15,804 nt of DNA from Candidatus Aerophobota bacterium (GCA_030602105.1 JAUWAK010000013.1:1-15804), one strand, 5' to 3'. Shown: positions 6,828 to 13,894, numbered from the stretch's first letter. Notes: generated by a model from the sequence alone, not told the origin. A program made the numbers and translations.

Positions 6828-8514
6828 CCTCAAGCAGCTCCTTCAGGCCTTGAGAGACTTTGTTCTTGGTCATCTTCTTAATTGTTCCCTCCCGCCTGAG
6901 CTTTATCTCTATCTTGCCCTCCTCCAGGAAGGTATCTCCTACGATTATTTTGAAGGGAATACCAATAAGATCAGCATCGTTAAACTTTACCCCAGCACTC
7001 ACGTTCCTATCATCCCACAGTACCTGGGCTCCCGCCTCTTTGAGGTGATAGTAAAGCTCCCTGGATGGGGCAAAGGTTCTCTCAGTTGTAGGTATAATGA
7101 CGGCGTGAAACGGGGCAATTTCCTTTGGCCAAATTATGCCAGCCTCGTCGTGGTTTTGCTCGATAACTGCCGCGGGAAGCCTGCTAACTCCGATACCATA
7201 GCAACCCGTGACAAAGTACCTCTCCTTGCCCACTTCGTCCAAGAAAGTCACATCCAAGCTCCGAGAGTAGCTTTCACCAAGATAGAAAAGATGACCAACT
7301 TCAATTCCTCGCCGGAAGCTAAGAACATGACCGCAGTTAGCACAACCGTCCCCCATGATTGGATAACCGATGTCGCCTACTTTTGTAGCCTGGAAATCCC
7401 TGTCAGGATTGACATTCACCAGATGAGTGTCCTTCTTGTTCGCTCCCGCCACAAAATTCCTGCCTCGCATCACTCCCCCATCGGCTATGACCTGATATCC
7501 ATCAAGACCCACTGGTCCTGCAAATCCCACTTCTACTCCGACCTTCTCCTTCACCAGATCATGAGAGGCAAGCTGGAGTGTCCCCACTTTCAGAACAGAT
7601 TTTAGCTTCGACTCATTGATTGGACGATTACCTCGAATCAAGGCCATTATTAGGCCCTTCTCCGTCTGATAAAACAGCGATTTCAAGACATCTCTCGGAT
7701 GCGATCCCAAAAACCGGCTTACCTCTTCAACACTTCGAGTACCCGGAGTTGGAACCTGTCGCATCTCTTTGACAGAATTATTTCCCTCCTTTTCTATCTT
7801 GAATACCGCTCTTTCCAGGTTGGCTGCATAACCGCAAGTGCTGCACTCTATCAGTTTATCTTCCCCGGATGGGGATATGGCGATAAACTCCTCGGATCTC
7901 TTGCCGCCTATGGGACCAGTATCGGCTTCAACTACCTTACAATCAAGACCGCACCGGGAAAAGATCTTCCCATAGGCCCCTCTCATCTGTTGGTAGTTGC
8001 CATTTTCCTCCTCCTCACTTCGGCAAAAACTATATGCATCTTTCATCAAGAACTCTCGGGTTCGGATCACTCCACCCCGGGATCTCAGCTCATCCCTGAA
8101 CTTCGTTTGAATTTGATAGAGCGTAACCGGAAGCCTCTTGTAAGAGTTTATTTCTGCTCCCACCAGCTGGGTGACTACCTCCTCATGGGTTGGTCCTATC
8201 ACAAATTCCCCTTTCTTTCGGTCCCGGAATCTAAGAAGCTCCTCCCCGTAGCTTTCCCATCTTCCACTTCTTTTCCACAGAGACGCCGGCTGAACAGAGG
8301 GAAGAAGTACCTGTTGGGCTCCAATTCCATCCATCTCCTCCTCTATTATGGTGCTGATTCTGGCCAGGACTCTATATCCCAGGGGGAGGTAAGAGTAGAT
8401 ACCTGCAGCAAGTTGCCTCACCAGACCGGCCCTCAGCATGAGTTTATGGGATACACTCTGCCCTTCCCTGGGGGTCTGTTTGGACGTAGACATGAAATAT
8501 TGAGAAAGTCTCAC
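6817..8514 (-). CDS. proS: Prolyl-tRNA synthetase, bacterial type with editing domain
   Basis: Charges tRNA-Pro. At 565 residues this is the bacterial (ProS type 1) form. It begins MRLSQYF and shows class II motif 1 in the LPLGYRVL region, motif 2 TKFRDELRSRGGVIRTREFLMKDAYSF, and motif 3 around GCYGIGVSRLPAAVIEQ. A YbaK-like INS editing domain, which removes mischarged Ala, is inserted at roughly residues 220-380. A C-terminal anticodon-binding domain (VLWDDRNVSAGVKFNDADLIGIP) completes it. The start is a GTG, supported by the family N-terminus and by GAGGGA upstream. It is the first gene of the long operon, about 60 nt downstream of a strong promoter. The mirrored open frames on the plus strand across this gene are codon-bias shadows. 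Confidence 0.96.
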   Translation of the reverse strand: MRLSQYFMSTSKQTPREGQSVSHKLMLRAGLVRQLAAGIYSYLPLGYRVLARISTIIEEEMDGIGAQQVLLPSVQPASLWKRSGRWESYGEELLRFRDRKKGEFVIGPTHEEVVTQLVGAEINSYKRLPVTLYQIQTKFRDELRSRGGVIRTREFLMKDAYSFCRSEEEENGNYQQMRGAYGKIFSRCGLDCKVVEADTGPIGGKRSEEFIAISPSGEDKLIECSTCGYAANLERAVFKIEKEGNNSVKEMRQVPTPGTRSVEEVSRFLGSHPRDVLKSLFYQTEKGLIMALIRGNRPINESKLKSVLKVGTLQLASHDLVKEKVGVEVGFAGPVGLDGYQVIADGGVMRGRNFVAGANKKDTHLVNVNPDRDFQATKVGDIGYPIMGDGCANCGHVLSFRRGIEVGHLFYLGESYSRSLDVTFLDEVGKERYFVTGCYGIGVSRLPAAVIEQNHDEAGIIWPKEIAPFHAVIIPTTERTFAPSRELYYHLKEAGAQVLWDDRNVSAGVKFNDADLIGIPFKIIVGDTFLEEGKIEIKLRREGTIKKMTKNKVSQGLKELLEDAR

Positions 8515-8550
8515 CTTAGGCTTCCCTCACCTTCTACCTAATAAACTCTA

Positions 8551-8578
8551 AGGGTGAAAGACCGAAATCTTCCACCCT
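8551..8578 (-). promoter_or_regulatory. 5'-terminal leader hairpin of the proS operon
   Basis: An 11-bp stem (8551-8561 with 8568-8578, one G-T wobble) closes a 6-nt loop. The predicted transcription start, about 7 nt below the -10 box at 8583-8588, falls at the outer end of this stem, so the mRNA would begin with the hairpin. No T-run follows, so it is not a terminator. A 5'-terminal stem-loop of this kind may protect mRNA from decay; a protein-binding or attenuation role is also possible. Confidence 0.6.
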
Positions 8579-8582
8579 CTAT

Positions 8583-8610
8583 ACTATAGCCCATGGATGA
8601 ATAATGTCAA
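8583..8610 (-). promoter_or_regulatory. Promoter of the proS-nusA-infB operon
   Basis: On the minus strand a perfect -35 TTGACA (8605-8610) is followed after 16 nt by the -10 TATAGT (8583-8588). An overlapping TAGTAT gives an 18-nt spacing. Start of transcription is predicted near 8576, about 60 nt before the proS GTG. Confidence 0.8.
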
Positions 8611-8808
8611 GAACATCTCGGGATTGTTCCCCGCCGTCGCAACATATCAGCTTTGAATTATTTCTGCTCATCTTCTCGTCTCGGGAAAGACTTGAAACTC
8701 GTCGCTTGGCTCCTCACACACAAGTCTTTCTTTGTCCTCAACAAGAAGATTCCTTAAGGTGGCTTCTATAATGCTCCTTTGGGGAAAATCCCTCGGCACG
8801 GGTATAAC
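8611..8808 (-). other. Intergenic stretch after EndoQ, no secure gene
   Basis: Between the EndoQ stop and the proS promoter I see no confident gene. The EndoQ frame stays open for 46 codons after its TGA (GTT at 8806-8808 to a second TGA at 8668-8670). A GTG at 8797-8799 could start a 43-residue peptide, but without a Shine-Dalgarno. A second frame could start at a TTG near 8741 after AAGGA and give about 28 residues. Neither matches a family I recognise. The stretch also contains a 10-bp inverted repeat. No intrinsic terminator with a T-run is visible. Confidence 0.4.
8685..8730 (-). repeat. 10-bp inverted repeat between EndoQ and proS
   Basis: On the minus strand GAAAGACTTG (8721-8730) and CAAGTCTTTC (8685-8694) are perfect complements separated by 26 nt. 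The transcript could form a stem with a large loop downstream of the EndoQ stop. It could be a 3'-end stabiliser or a protein-binding site. There is no T-run to make it a standard terminator. Confidence 0.5.
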
Positions 8809-10035
8809 TCAAAACAGGTCGAGCTGCTTTTCTTTTTTCTCCTCATGCAATATGCTCACTTTCCCATAGACTCCGTCATAGCCACATTCTATATTCACCC
8901 TCTCTTCTCTCACTCTCATAATTGCTTCATTGATTTCCGGAGAAACTGAGGTGGAAAGTTCCTCACGAGACGCCTCCAGAAGTACCCTGAATTCTCCTCC
9001 CAGTCTCTCGACTATAGCCCTGTATTTATCCTCTACCCCCTTGGAATCCCTACCCTGATTCATGACTTCCGCAATGATCTCGGCCAAGGGAACGACCCTC
9101 TTAAAAGGAATACTTCCCTCGGAAATAAATCCTTCCTCCCTATCTGCCAGGTTCTCTACCCTGTGCATTACTCCGATGGTTAATCTCTTACCACATTTTG
9201 GGCAGATGTCTTTGTGCTTCCGGCTCTCACTGGGAGAAAAGGAAATGCCACATTGGCGATGACCATCATAGTGATATTTTCCTTCCTGGGGGAAAAACTC
9301 AATGGTATAAAGAAACTTCTTTCTATCCTGCCCCTCAAGAACTTTCTTGATTTCGTCGAAAGTCAAGGGTTCGGAAAAGACATTGGCTTCCCTGCCCAGT
9401 CGAGATGGAGAATGAGCGTCTGAATTGGAAATAAGCGTGAATTTGTCCAGACTGGAAACTCGCCAGTTCATTTCCGGGTCGCTGCTCAGGCCTGTTTCCA
9501 GGGCGCAGATGTACCTGGTGTAGCTGCCAAAGCACTCCTCGAGGGAATCAAATCCCGAATTGGCTCCAAACAAGGAAAACCAGGGGGTCCAGATATGAGC
9601 CGGAACAACAAAAGCATCTTCACTCACCTTTAGAACAATCTCCACCAATTCCGACGCTGAAAGCTTCAGTATAGGGCGTCCGTCGGAATAAAGTTCCCCA
9701 AATTTTCCCAATTCCCGGTTCAGCTTTTCAACAACTGCAAAATCCGGAACGAATATCATGTTATGTATTCTTCGTCCTCTTCCCCCTTTATAGAAGATAT
9801 TGTTCACCTCGGTGGTAAGAACGAACAGAGTATCCCCAAACCTATGAAGACCACCTTCCTCGGGAATAAGGGAAGCCTTAAGATCCTGGAGCCAAAGAGG
9901 GTGAGTGAAATCTCCTGTCCCTATCAAATCGATCCCTTTTAGCTTGGCCATTTCGGCCAAGTGCGGTATATCCATAGTCTTTGAGGTCGCCCGGCTATAT
10001 TTGGAATGAATGTGGAAGTCAGCCACGAAACTCAT
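8809..10035 (-). CDS. Endonuclease Q-like PHP nuclease (TIGR00375) with C-terminal clamp motif
   Basis: The 408-residue protein matches EndoQ, which cuts DNA 5' of deaminated bases (uracil, hypoxanthine, xanthine) and abasic sites. The PHP metal site is visible: DFHIHS (Asp6, His8, His10), Glu76, His91, His147 and SDAHS (Asp206, His208). A zinc-finger region follows (Cys262, Cys278, Cys281, with a nearby His), ending in LTIGVMHRVENLADR, a hallmark of the EndoQ family. The C-terminal tail is KEKQLDLF; QLDLF fits the beta-clamp consensus QL[SD]LF. Archaeal EndoQ binds PCNA, so a bacterial clamp tag is a fitting counterpart (inference). The ATG at 10035 follows AAGGTG by about 6 nt. It lies 41 nt after etfA and is probably the last gene of that operon. 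Known mainly from archaea and some bacteria, so horizontal transfer is possible. Family assignment is firm; activity is inferred. Confidence 0.87.
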   Translation of the reverse strand: MSFVADFHIHSKYSRATSKTMDIPHLAEMAKLKGIDLIGTGDFTHPLWLQDLKASLIPEEGGLHRFGDTLFVLTTEVNNIFYKGGRGRRIHNMIFVPDFAVVEKLNRELGKFGELYSDGRPILKLSASELVEIVLKVSEDAFVVPAHIWTPWFSLFGANSGFDSLEECFGSYTRYICALETGLSSDPEMNWRVSSLDKFTLISNSDAHSPSRLGREANVFSEPLTFDEIKKVLEGQDRKKFLYTIEFFPQEGKYHYDGHRQCGISFSPSESRKHKDICPKCGKRLTIGVMHRVENLADREEGFISEGSIPFKRVVPLAEIIAEVMNQGRDSKGVEDKYRAIVERLGGEFRVLLEASREELSTSVSPEINEAIMRVREERVNIECGYDGVYGKVSILHEEKKEKQLDLF

Positions 10036-10076
10036 CTTTACACCTTGATCACGTACAAAGGCAGGAGTTTAGCTAT

Positions 10077-11300
10077 TTATTTCTCCCAGATCGAGTTTTT
10101 AAGACCTGCAGCTTTTTCTCTTTTTTCCAGCTTATCTATGAGCACGGGAAGGAATCTGTGAAGGTCAGCGACAATGCCGTAGGTGGCAATGTCAAATATA
10201 GGAGCACCAGGATCTTTATTTATGGCCACAATTATCTCAGAGCCTCTCATTCCTGCCTGGTGCTGAATAGCTCCCGAAATACCGCAGGCCACATATAGTT
10301 TTGGCTGAACGGTCTTTCCTGTTTGCCCCACCTGATGGTAAGAGGGAATCCATTCGGCGTCCACCACGGCTCGGGAAGCTCCCACCGCTCCCCCCAGCAG
10401 ATCAGCCAATCTCCGGATGAGGGAAAAATTCTCGGGCTTGCCTAACCCACGGCCACCCGAGACAATTATTTCCGCTTCCTGCAGGTCAGCCACGTTCTTC
10501 TCTTCTCTAATAAGGTCGAGAATCTTCACCATCGGACCTTGAGAAGCAAGATCAGGCTTAATCTTTATGACCCTCATCTGATTTTTTCCATCAGGTTCTG
10601 CTCTTTTCATCACCTTGGGTCTGACCGTAGCCATTTGAGGACGATGACGGGGTGAAATTATGGTGGCCAGTATGTTACCTCCCAGGGCGGGACGGGTCTG
10701 AAGCAGGTTTCTTTCCTCCGGCTCAATTGCTAGGCCGGTACAATCCGCTGTAAGGCCGGTCTTTAGTCTTGCTGCTACCCGGGGCGCCAGATCTCTTCCC
10801 AGACTGGTGGCTCCCAGAAGAATGATCTCTGGGCACTCAGCCCTCACCAGATCAACCAGGGCCTGGGCATAAAGGTCCGTGCAATAATGCTCCAGCAGAG
10901 GATCCTGGACCAAATAGAGCTTGTCTACACTGTAGCGAGCCAGCTCCCTCGCCTTTTCCTCTATTTTCCAGCCCAGAAGAACTAAAGAAAGCTCTTCTTC
11001 AAGATCTTCGGCCAGTTTTCTTCCCTCCCCAAGGAGCTCATAAGTCACTGGCATTATCTCTCTTTGGCGTTGTTCGGCGAAAACCCAAACACCCCTATAA
11101 GAAGATACATCGACCCTCTTTTCCTCTTTTTCCAGAACCAGAGCCTCCTCTGGACAGACATCCACACAGGCTCCGCAGAAGTTGCAGGCGGCGAGAATTC
11201 TCACCTTCCCGTCCTTCAGCTCCAGGGCAGAAAATGAACAGCTGGAGATACACTCTCCGCAGCCATTACACTTCTCCAGGTCCACGCGCATCTCAGCCAT
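10077..11300 (-). CDS. etfA: Electron transfer flavoprotein alpha subunit with N-terminal 2x[4Fe-4S] domain
   Basis: The 407-residue protein starts with a bacterial ferredoxin domain: Cys11-x2-Cys14-x2-Cys17-x3-Cys21 and Cys39-x2-Cys42-x2-Cys45-x3-Cys49. The usual Pro after the fourth Cys is Ser in the first motif. A linker and the EtfA N-terminal domain follow (about 70-260), then the C-terminal FAD domain with QVGQTGKTV (323-331), ACGISGAIQH and INKDPGAPIFDIADYG-like text (here IATYG). Ferredoxin-extended EtfA is known from CarE of the Acetobacterium woodii caffeyl-CoA reductase and from some lactate dehydrogenase Etfs, which bifurcate or confurcate electrons. It lies 16 nt after etfB with GAGGT about 7 nt before the ATG. 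I infer that it takes electrons from NADH via EtfB and passes them to the acyl-CoA dehydrogenase and to ferredoxin. Confidence 0.95.
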   Translation of the reverse strand: MAEMRVDLEKCNGCGECISSCSFSALELKDGKVRILAACNFCGACVDVCPEEALVLEKEEKRVDVSSYRGVWVFAEQRQREIMPVTYELLGEGRKLAEDLEEELSLVLLGWKIEEKARELARYSVDKLYLVQDPLLEHYCTDLYAQALVDLVRAECPEIILLGATSLGRDLAPRVAARLKTGLTADCTGLAIEPEERNLLQTRPALGGNILATIISPRHRPQMATVRPKVMKRAEPDGKNQMRVIKIKPDLASQGPMVKILDLIREEKNVADLQEAEIIVSGGRGLGKPENFSLIRRLADLLGGAVGASRAVVDAEWIPSYHQVGQTGKTVQPKLYVACGISGAIQHQAGMRGSEIIVAINKDPGAPIFDIATYGIVADLHRFLPVLIDKLEKREKAAGLKNSIWEK

Positions 11301-11316
11301 AAATGTACCTCTTCAC

Positions 11317-12135
11317 CTAAAAAACTTCTCTTTCCCTAAGTTTCTCTATTAGTCTATCAGCCACCTCAGGCATCTCACCTGCAAGAACCTCCCCCTTGGG
11401 GGGAGCCTCAGGAGTAAAGATTTTGATAACCCAGGTTGGGGATCCTTCCAGCCCTATCCTCTTTCGGTCCAGGGTAAGATCATCAGCACTCCAAACTAAG
11501 ACCTCTTTTTTTTTGGCACTCAAAAGGCCCTTCAGGGAAGGATAGCGGGGTATGTTGATCTCTTTGGTCACCGTGACCAGACATGGCAGAGTAGATTCCA
11601 CCTTCTCAAAGGCATCCTCCAGGGCTCTCTCGGCTCTTATTTTATTCCCGTTGATTTCTATTTTTCGAGCATAGGTAATCTGAGGAATGCGGAGCCATTC
11701 AGCGAGTCCTGGTCCAACCTGAGCTGTATCTCCATCAATAGCTTGCTTTCCTAAAATGAGCAGACTAAAGCTCCCTATTTTTTTGATGCCCATGGCCAAC
11801 GTATAGGAAGTAGCCAGGGTGTCTGAGCCAGCAAGGGAGGAATCTGAGATAAGAACAGCCTGATCTGCTCCCATGGCTAAAGCTTTTCTCAGTGCTTCCT
11901 CTGCCTGAGGAGGTCCCATAGAAATCACTGTTACCCGACCCCCTTTTGCATCTCTTAACCTCAGGGCTTCTTCAATAGCGTTCTCATCAAAAGGATTTAT
12001 TATCCCTTTGGCACTTTCTCGAACCAGGGTGTTGGTCTCACGATTTACCCTGATATGAGGCAACTCCTCCGTATCCGGAACCTGTTTAATACAAACAACG
12101 ATATCCATAGTGGGTCTCTCTGGCTGTGAGTTCAT
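11317..12135 (-). CDS. etfB: Electron transfer flavoprotein beta subunit
   Basis: Partner of EtfA; together they hold FAD and shuttle electrons to the acyl-CoA dehydrogenase. The family start MDIVVCIKQVPDT is followed by INPFDENAIEEALRLRD, VISMGPPQAEEALRKALAMGAD, and the flavin-binding GKQAIDGDTAQVGPGLAEWL, then ERALEDAFE and EINIPRYPSLKGL. These resemble bifurcating EtfB proteins such as that of Acidaminococcus fermentans. The chosen ATG at 12135 overlaps the acyl-CoA dehydrogenase stop as ATGA, giving 272 residues. An ATG at 12108 would give 263 residues, closer to the family start, with only a weak GAGAGA before it; the start is uncertain. A run of nine A residues on the coding strand (11506-11514) encodes three lysines. 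Confidence 0.95.
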   Translation of the reverse strand: MNSQPERPTMDIVVCIKQVPDTEELPHIRVNRETNTLVRESAKGIINPFDENAIEEALRLRDAKGGRVTVISMGPPQAEEALRKALAMGADQAVLISDSSLAGSDTLATSYTLAMGIKKIGSFSLLILGKQAIDGDTAQVGPGLAEWLRIPQITYARKIEINGNKIRAERALEDAFEKVESTLPCLVTVTKEINIPRYPSLKGLLSAKKKEVLVWSADDLTLDRKRIGLEGSPTWVIKIFTPEAPPKGEVLAGEMPEVADRLIEKLREREVF

Positions 12136-13274
12136 CTTTCTTTGAGGATGAGGTTAGCAATGATACCTCGTTGAATCTCTGAAGTTCCCTCAATAATTTC
12201 GAAAAGCTTGGCTTCTCTCATATAACGCTCCACCGGGTAGTCCTTCATATAACCGTATCCTCCAAATACCTGCACAGCTTTGGTGGTTACCTCCATGGCC
12301 ACTTCCGAAGCGTAAAGTTTTCCCATAGAGGCTAGCTGCTCAAAGGCTTCTCCTCTGTCCAGGTGCCACGCAGCCCGATAGAGAAGGTATTTAGCTGCCT
12401 CTATCTTGGTGGCCATATCTGCCAGCATATGCTGCACAGCCTGAAAACTGGAGATGGGTCTGCCGAATTGAACCCTTTCTTTAGCATATGCTCTGGCCTT
12501 CTCAAATGCAGCCTCCGCTATCCCCAGCGCTCCGATGCCTACACCGATTCTTCCAGCAGCGAAGGTCCCCATTGCGACTTTGAAACCTCTCCTCTCTTTC
12601 AACAAAACACTGCTAGTAGGAACTCTACAATCATTGAAGATGAGCTCCACGTTGGGAAGGGCACTCAATCCCATCTTTTCAAAATGTTGCCCAAAACTGA
12701 ATCCTTCGGTACCTTTTTCCAACAGAAAAGCGGTCAGACCTCGAGGTCCAGATTTCTTATCTGTACTGGCGATCACTATGTAAATATCTGCCACTTCTCC
12801 ATTGGTGATAAAGATTTTGGTGCCGTTCAGAACAAAATGACCGTTTTCCTTCCTGGCTGTGGTTTGAACATTACCCGCATCCGAACCGGCTTCCGGCTCA
12901 GTCAAAGCGAAGGCACCTAGAGACTGGCCACTGGCAAGGGGAGGGAGGAATTTTTTCTTTTGTTCTTCGGTTCCATATTCTTCCAGAGGATAACTACAAA
13001 GAAGATTGGCCCCAAAAATCAAACCTGTGGTCGCACAGGCCTTGGAGATTCTCTCAGCAATCAGGGTCCAGGTTGCATAGTCCATCCCCAATCCCCCAAA
13101 CTCTTTAGGGATGGTGATACCAAACAGGTCAAGCTCGGCCAGTTTCTTCACGTTTTCACTGGGAAATTCCCCCGTTTCGGAGATTTCATCCGCCCTGGGA
13201 GCAAACTCCTTCTCACACACTTCATCAAGCATTTCCAAGATCATCCTTTGGTCGCTAGATAAGGTAAAATCCAT
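12132..13274 (-). CDS. Acyl-CoA dehydrogenase (short-chain/butyryl-CoA dehydrogenase type)
   Basis: FAD enzyme interconverting acyl-CoA and trans-2-enoyl-CoA; in anaerobes often run as an enoyl-CoA reductase. The 380-residue protein has the N-terminal helical domain, the beta domain with AFALTEPEAGSDAGN and FITNGEVADIYIV, and the C-terminal helical domain with RVQFGRPISSFQAVQHMLADMA. QVFGGYGYMKDYPVERYMREAK and IIEGTSEIQR follow. The active-site base is Glu362 of EGTSE, placed as in short- and medium-chain enzymes. It heads the operon with etfB (ATGA overlap) and etfA, so Etf is its redox partner. A strong AAGGAGG precedes two adjacent ATGs (13277 and 13274); the second has the better spacing. 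The acyl substrate (crotonyl-, acryloyl-, caffeyl-CoA or other) cannot be read from the sequence. Confidence 0.94.
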   Translation of the reverse strand: MDFTLSSDQRMILEMLDEVCEKEFAPRADEISETGEFPSENVKKLAELDLFGITIPKEFGGLGMDYATWTLIAERISKACATTGLIFGANLLCSYPLEEYGTEEQKKKFLPPLASGQSLGAFALTEPEAGSDAGNVQTTARKENGHFVLNGTKIFITNGEVADIYIVIASTDKKSGPRGLTAFLLEKGTEGFSFGQHFEKMGLSALPNVELIFNDCRVPTSSVLLKERRGFKVAMGTFAAGRIGVGIGALGIAEAAFEKARAYAKERVQFGRPISSFQAVQHMLADMATKIEAAKYLLYRAAWHLDRGEAFEQLASMGKLYASEVAMEVTTKAVQVFGGYGYMKDYPVERYMREAKLFEIIEGTSEIQRGIIANLILKER

Positions 13275-13321
13275 CATAACCTCCTTCCTTGAATCCCTCG
13301 ACCAGCCTGAGATTGGGAGTC

Positions 13322-13350
13322 AATATATTTGTTTTCATTGCATTTGTCAA
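13322..13350 (-). promoter_or_regulatory. Promoter of the acyl-CoA dehydrogenase-etfBA-EndoQ operon
   Basis: On the minus strand TTGACA (13345-13350) and TATATT (13322-13327) are separated by exactly 17 nt. This gives a predicted leader of about 40 nt before the acyl-CoA dehydrogenase. The AAGGAGG Shine-Dalgarno lies at roughly 13280-13286. I see no clear terminator between ruvC and this promoter, so read-through from ruvC is possible. Confidence 0.82.
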
Positions 13351-13397
13351 GAATTGCTCAGGACTTTTGGATAGTGGGAACGAGAAGCTCAAGGCCT

Positions 13398-13883
13398 CTA
13401 CTGGAGGGTTTTCCTCAGCGGCCACCTGGAGTGGTAGTGACACAGGGCTACGGCCAGAGCATCGGCAGCATCGTCTGAGGGAAGCTCTGGTAGCTGAAAA
13501 AGCTCCCTGACCCTGTATTGCATCTGGCTCTTGGTGGCTCTTCCGTATCCTGTGATGGTTTGTTTCACCTGCAGGGGAGCGTAGCAGAATACCTTTGCTC
13601 CGTTCGAGGAGGCTGCTACCATTATGACTCCCTGTGCTTGCCCGACAGAAATAGCGGTCTTGCTATTCCGGAAAAAGAATATCTCCTCCACAGCTATTTC
13701 CTCGGGCCGGTGCTTCTGGACAATATCCTTTATACTTTGATAAATTCTCCTTAGCCGCTCAGCGGGTTCCTTGTCGGGAGTCGTACGAATGACGCCATAT
13801 TCAAGAGCTCGAGGATCAGCTTTTGTCTCAATTAAACCGTATCCCGTACTGGCTGTTCCCGGGTCAACTCCCAGAATAATCAT
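13398..13883 (-). CDS. ruvC: Crossover junction endodeoxyribonuclease RuvC
   Basis: Cuts Holliday junctions during recombinational repair, working as a dimer with RuvAB. The 161-residue protein shows the RNase H-like fold signatures: GVDPG with Asp7, AVEEIFF with Glu66 or Glu67, and DDAADALAVALCH with Asp138 and Asp141, the four-carboxylate site at the E. coli positions. I chose the ATG at 13883, which gives the family start MIILGVDPGT and has AAGGG about 8 nt upstream. The GTG at 13892 would sit directly on that Shine-Dalgarno. It follows folP by 11 nt. No ruvA or ruvB follows; the next gene has its own promoter. Confidence 0.95.
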   Translation of the reverse strand: MIILGVDPGTASTGYGLIETKADPRALEYGVIRTTPDKEPAERLRRIYQSIKDIVQKHRPEEIAVEEIFFFRNSKTAISVGQAQGVIMVAASSNGAKVFCYAPLQVKQTITGYGRATKSQMQYRVRELFQLPELPSDDAADALAVALCHYHSRWPLRKTLQ

Positions 13884-13894
13884 TGCCCGCACCC

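Noticed and set aside
6850..8541. Two long plus-strand open frames (251 and 280 codons) antisense to proS
   Set aside because: They share codon phase with proS, so a stop needs a TTA, CTA or TCA codon in proS, and these are scarce. The translations lack family motifs, whereas proS has all of its motifs.
8612..8635. CGGG/CCCG mini-hairpin just upstream of the proS -35 box
   Set aside because: Only a 4-bp stem with a 7-nt loop and no T-run; not enough to call a terminator.
8777..8790. GGGATTTTCCC as a possible terminator after EndoQ
   Set aside because: Stem of only 4 bp, and it is followed by AAAGGAG instead of a T-run.
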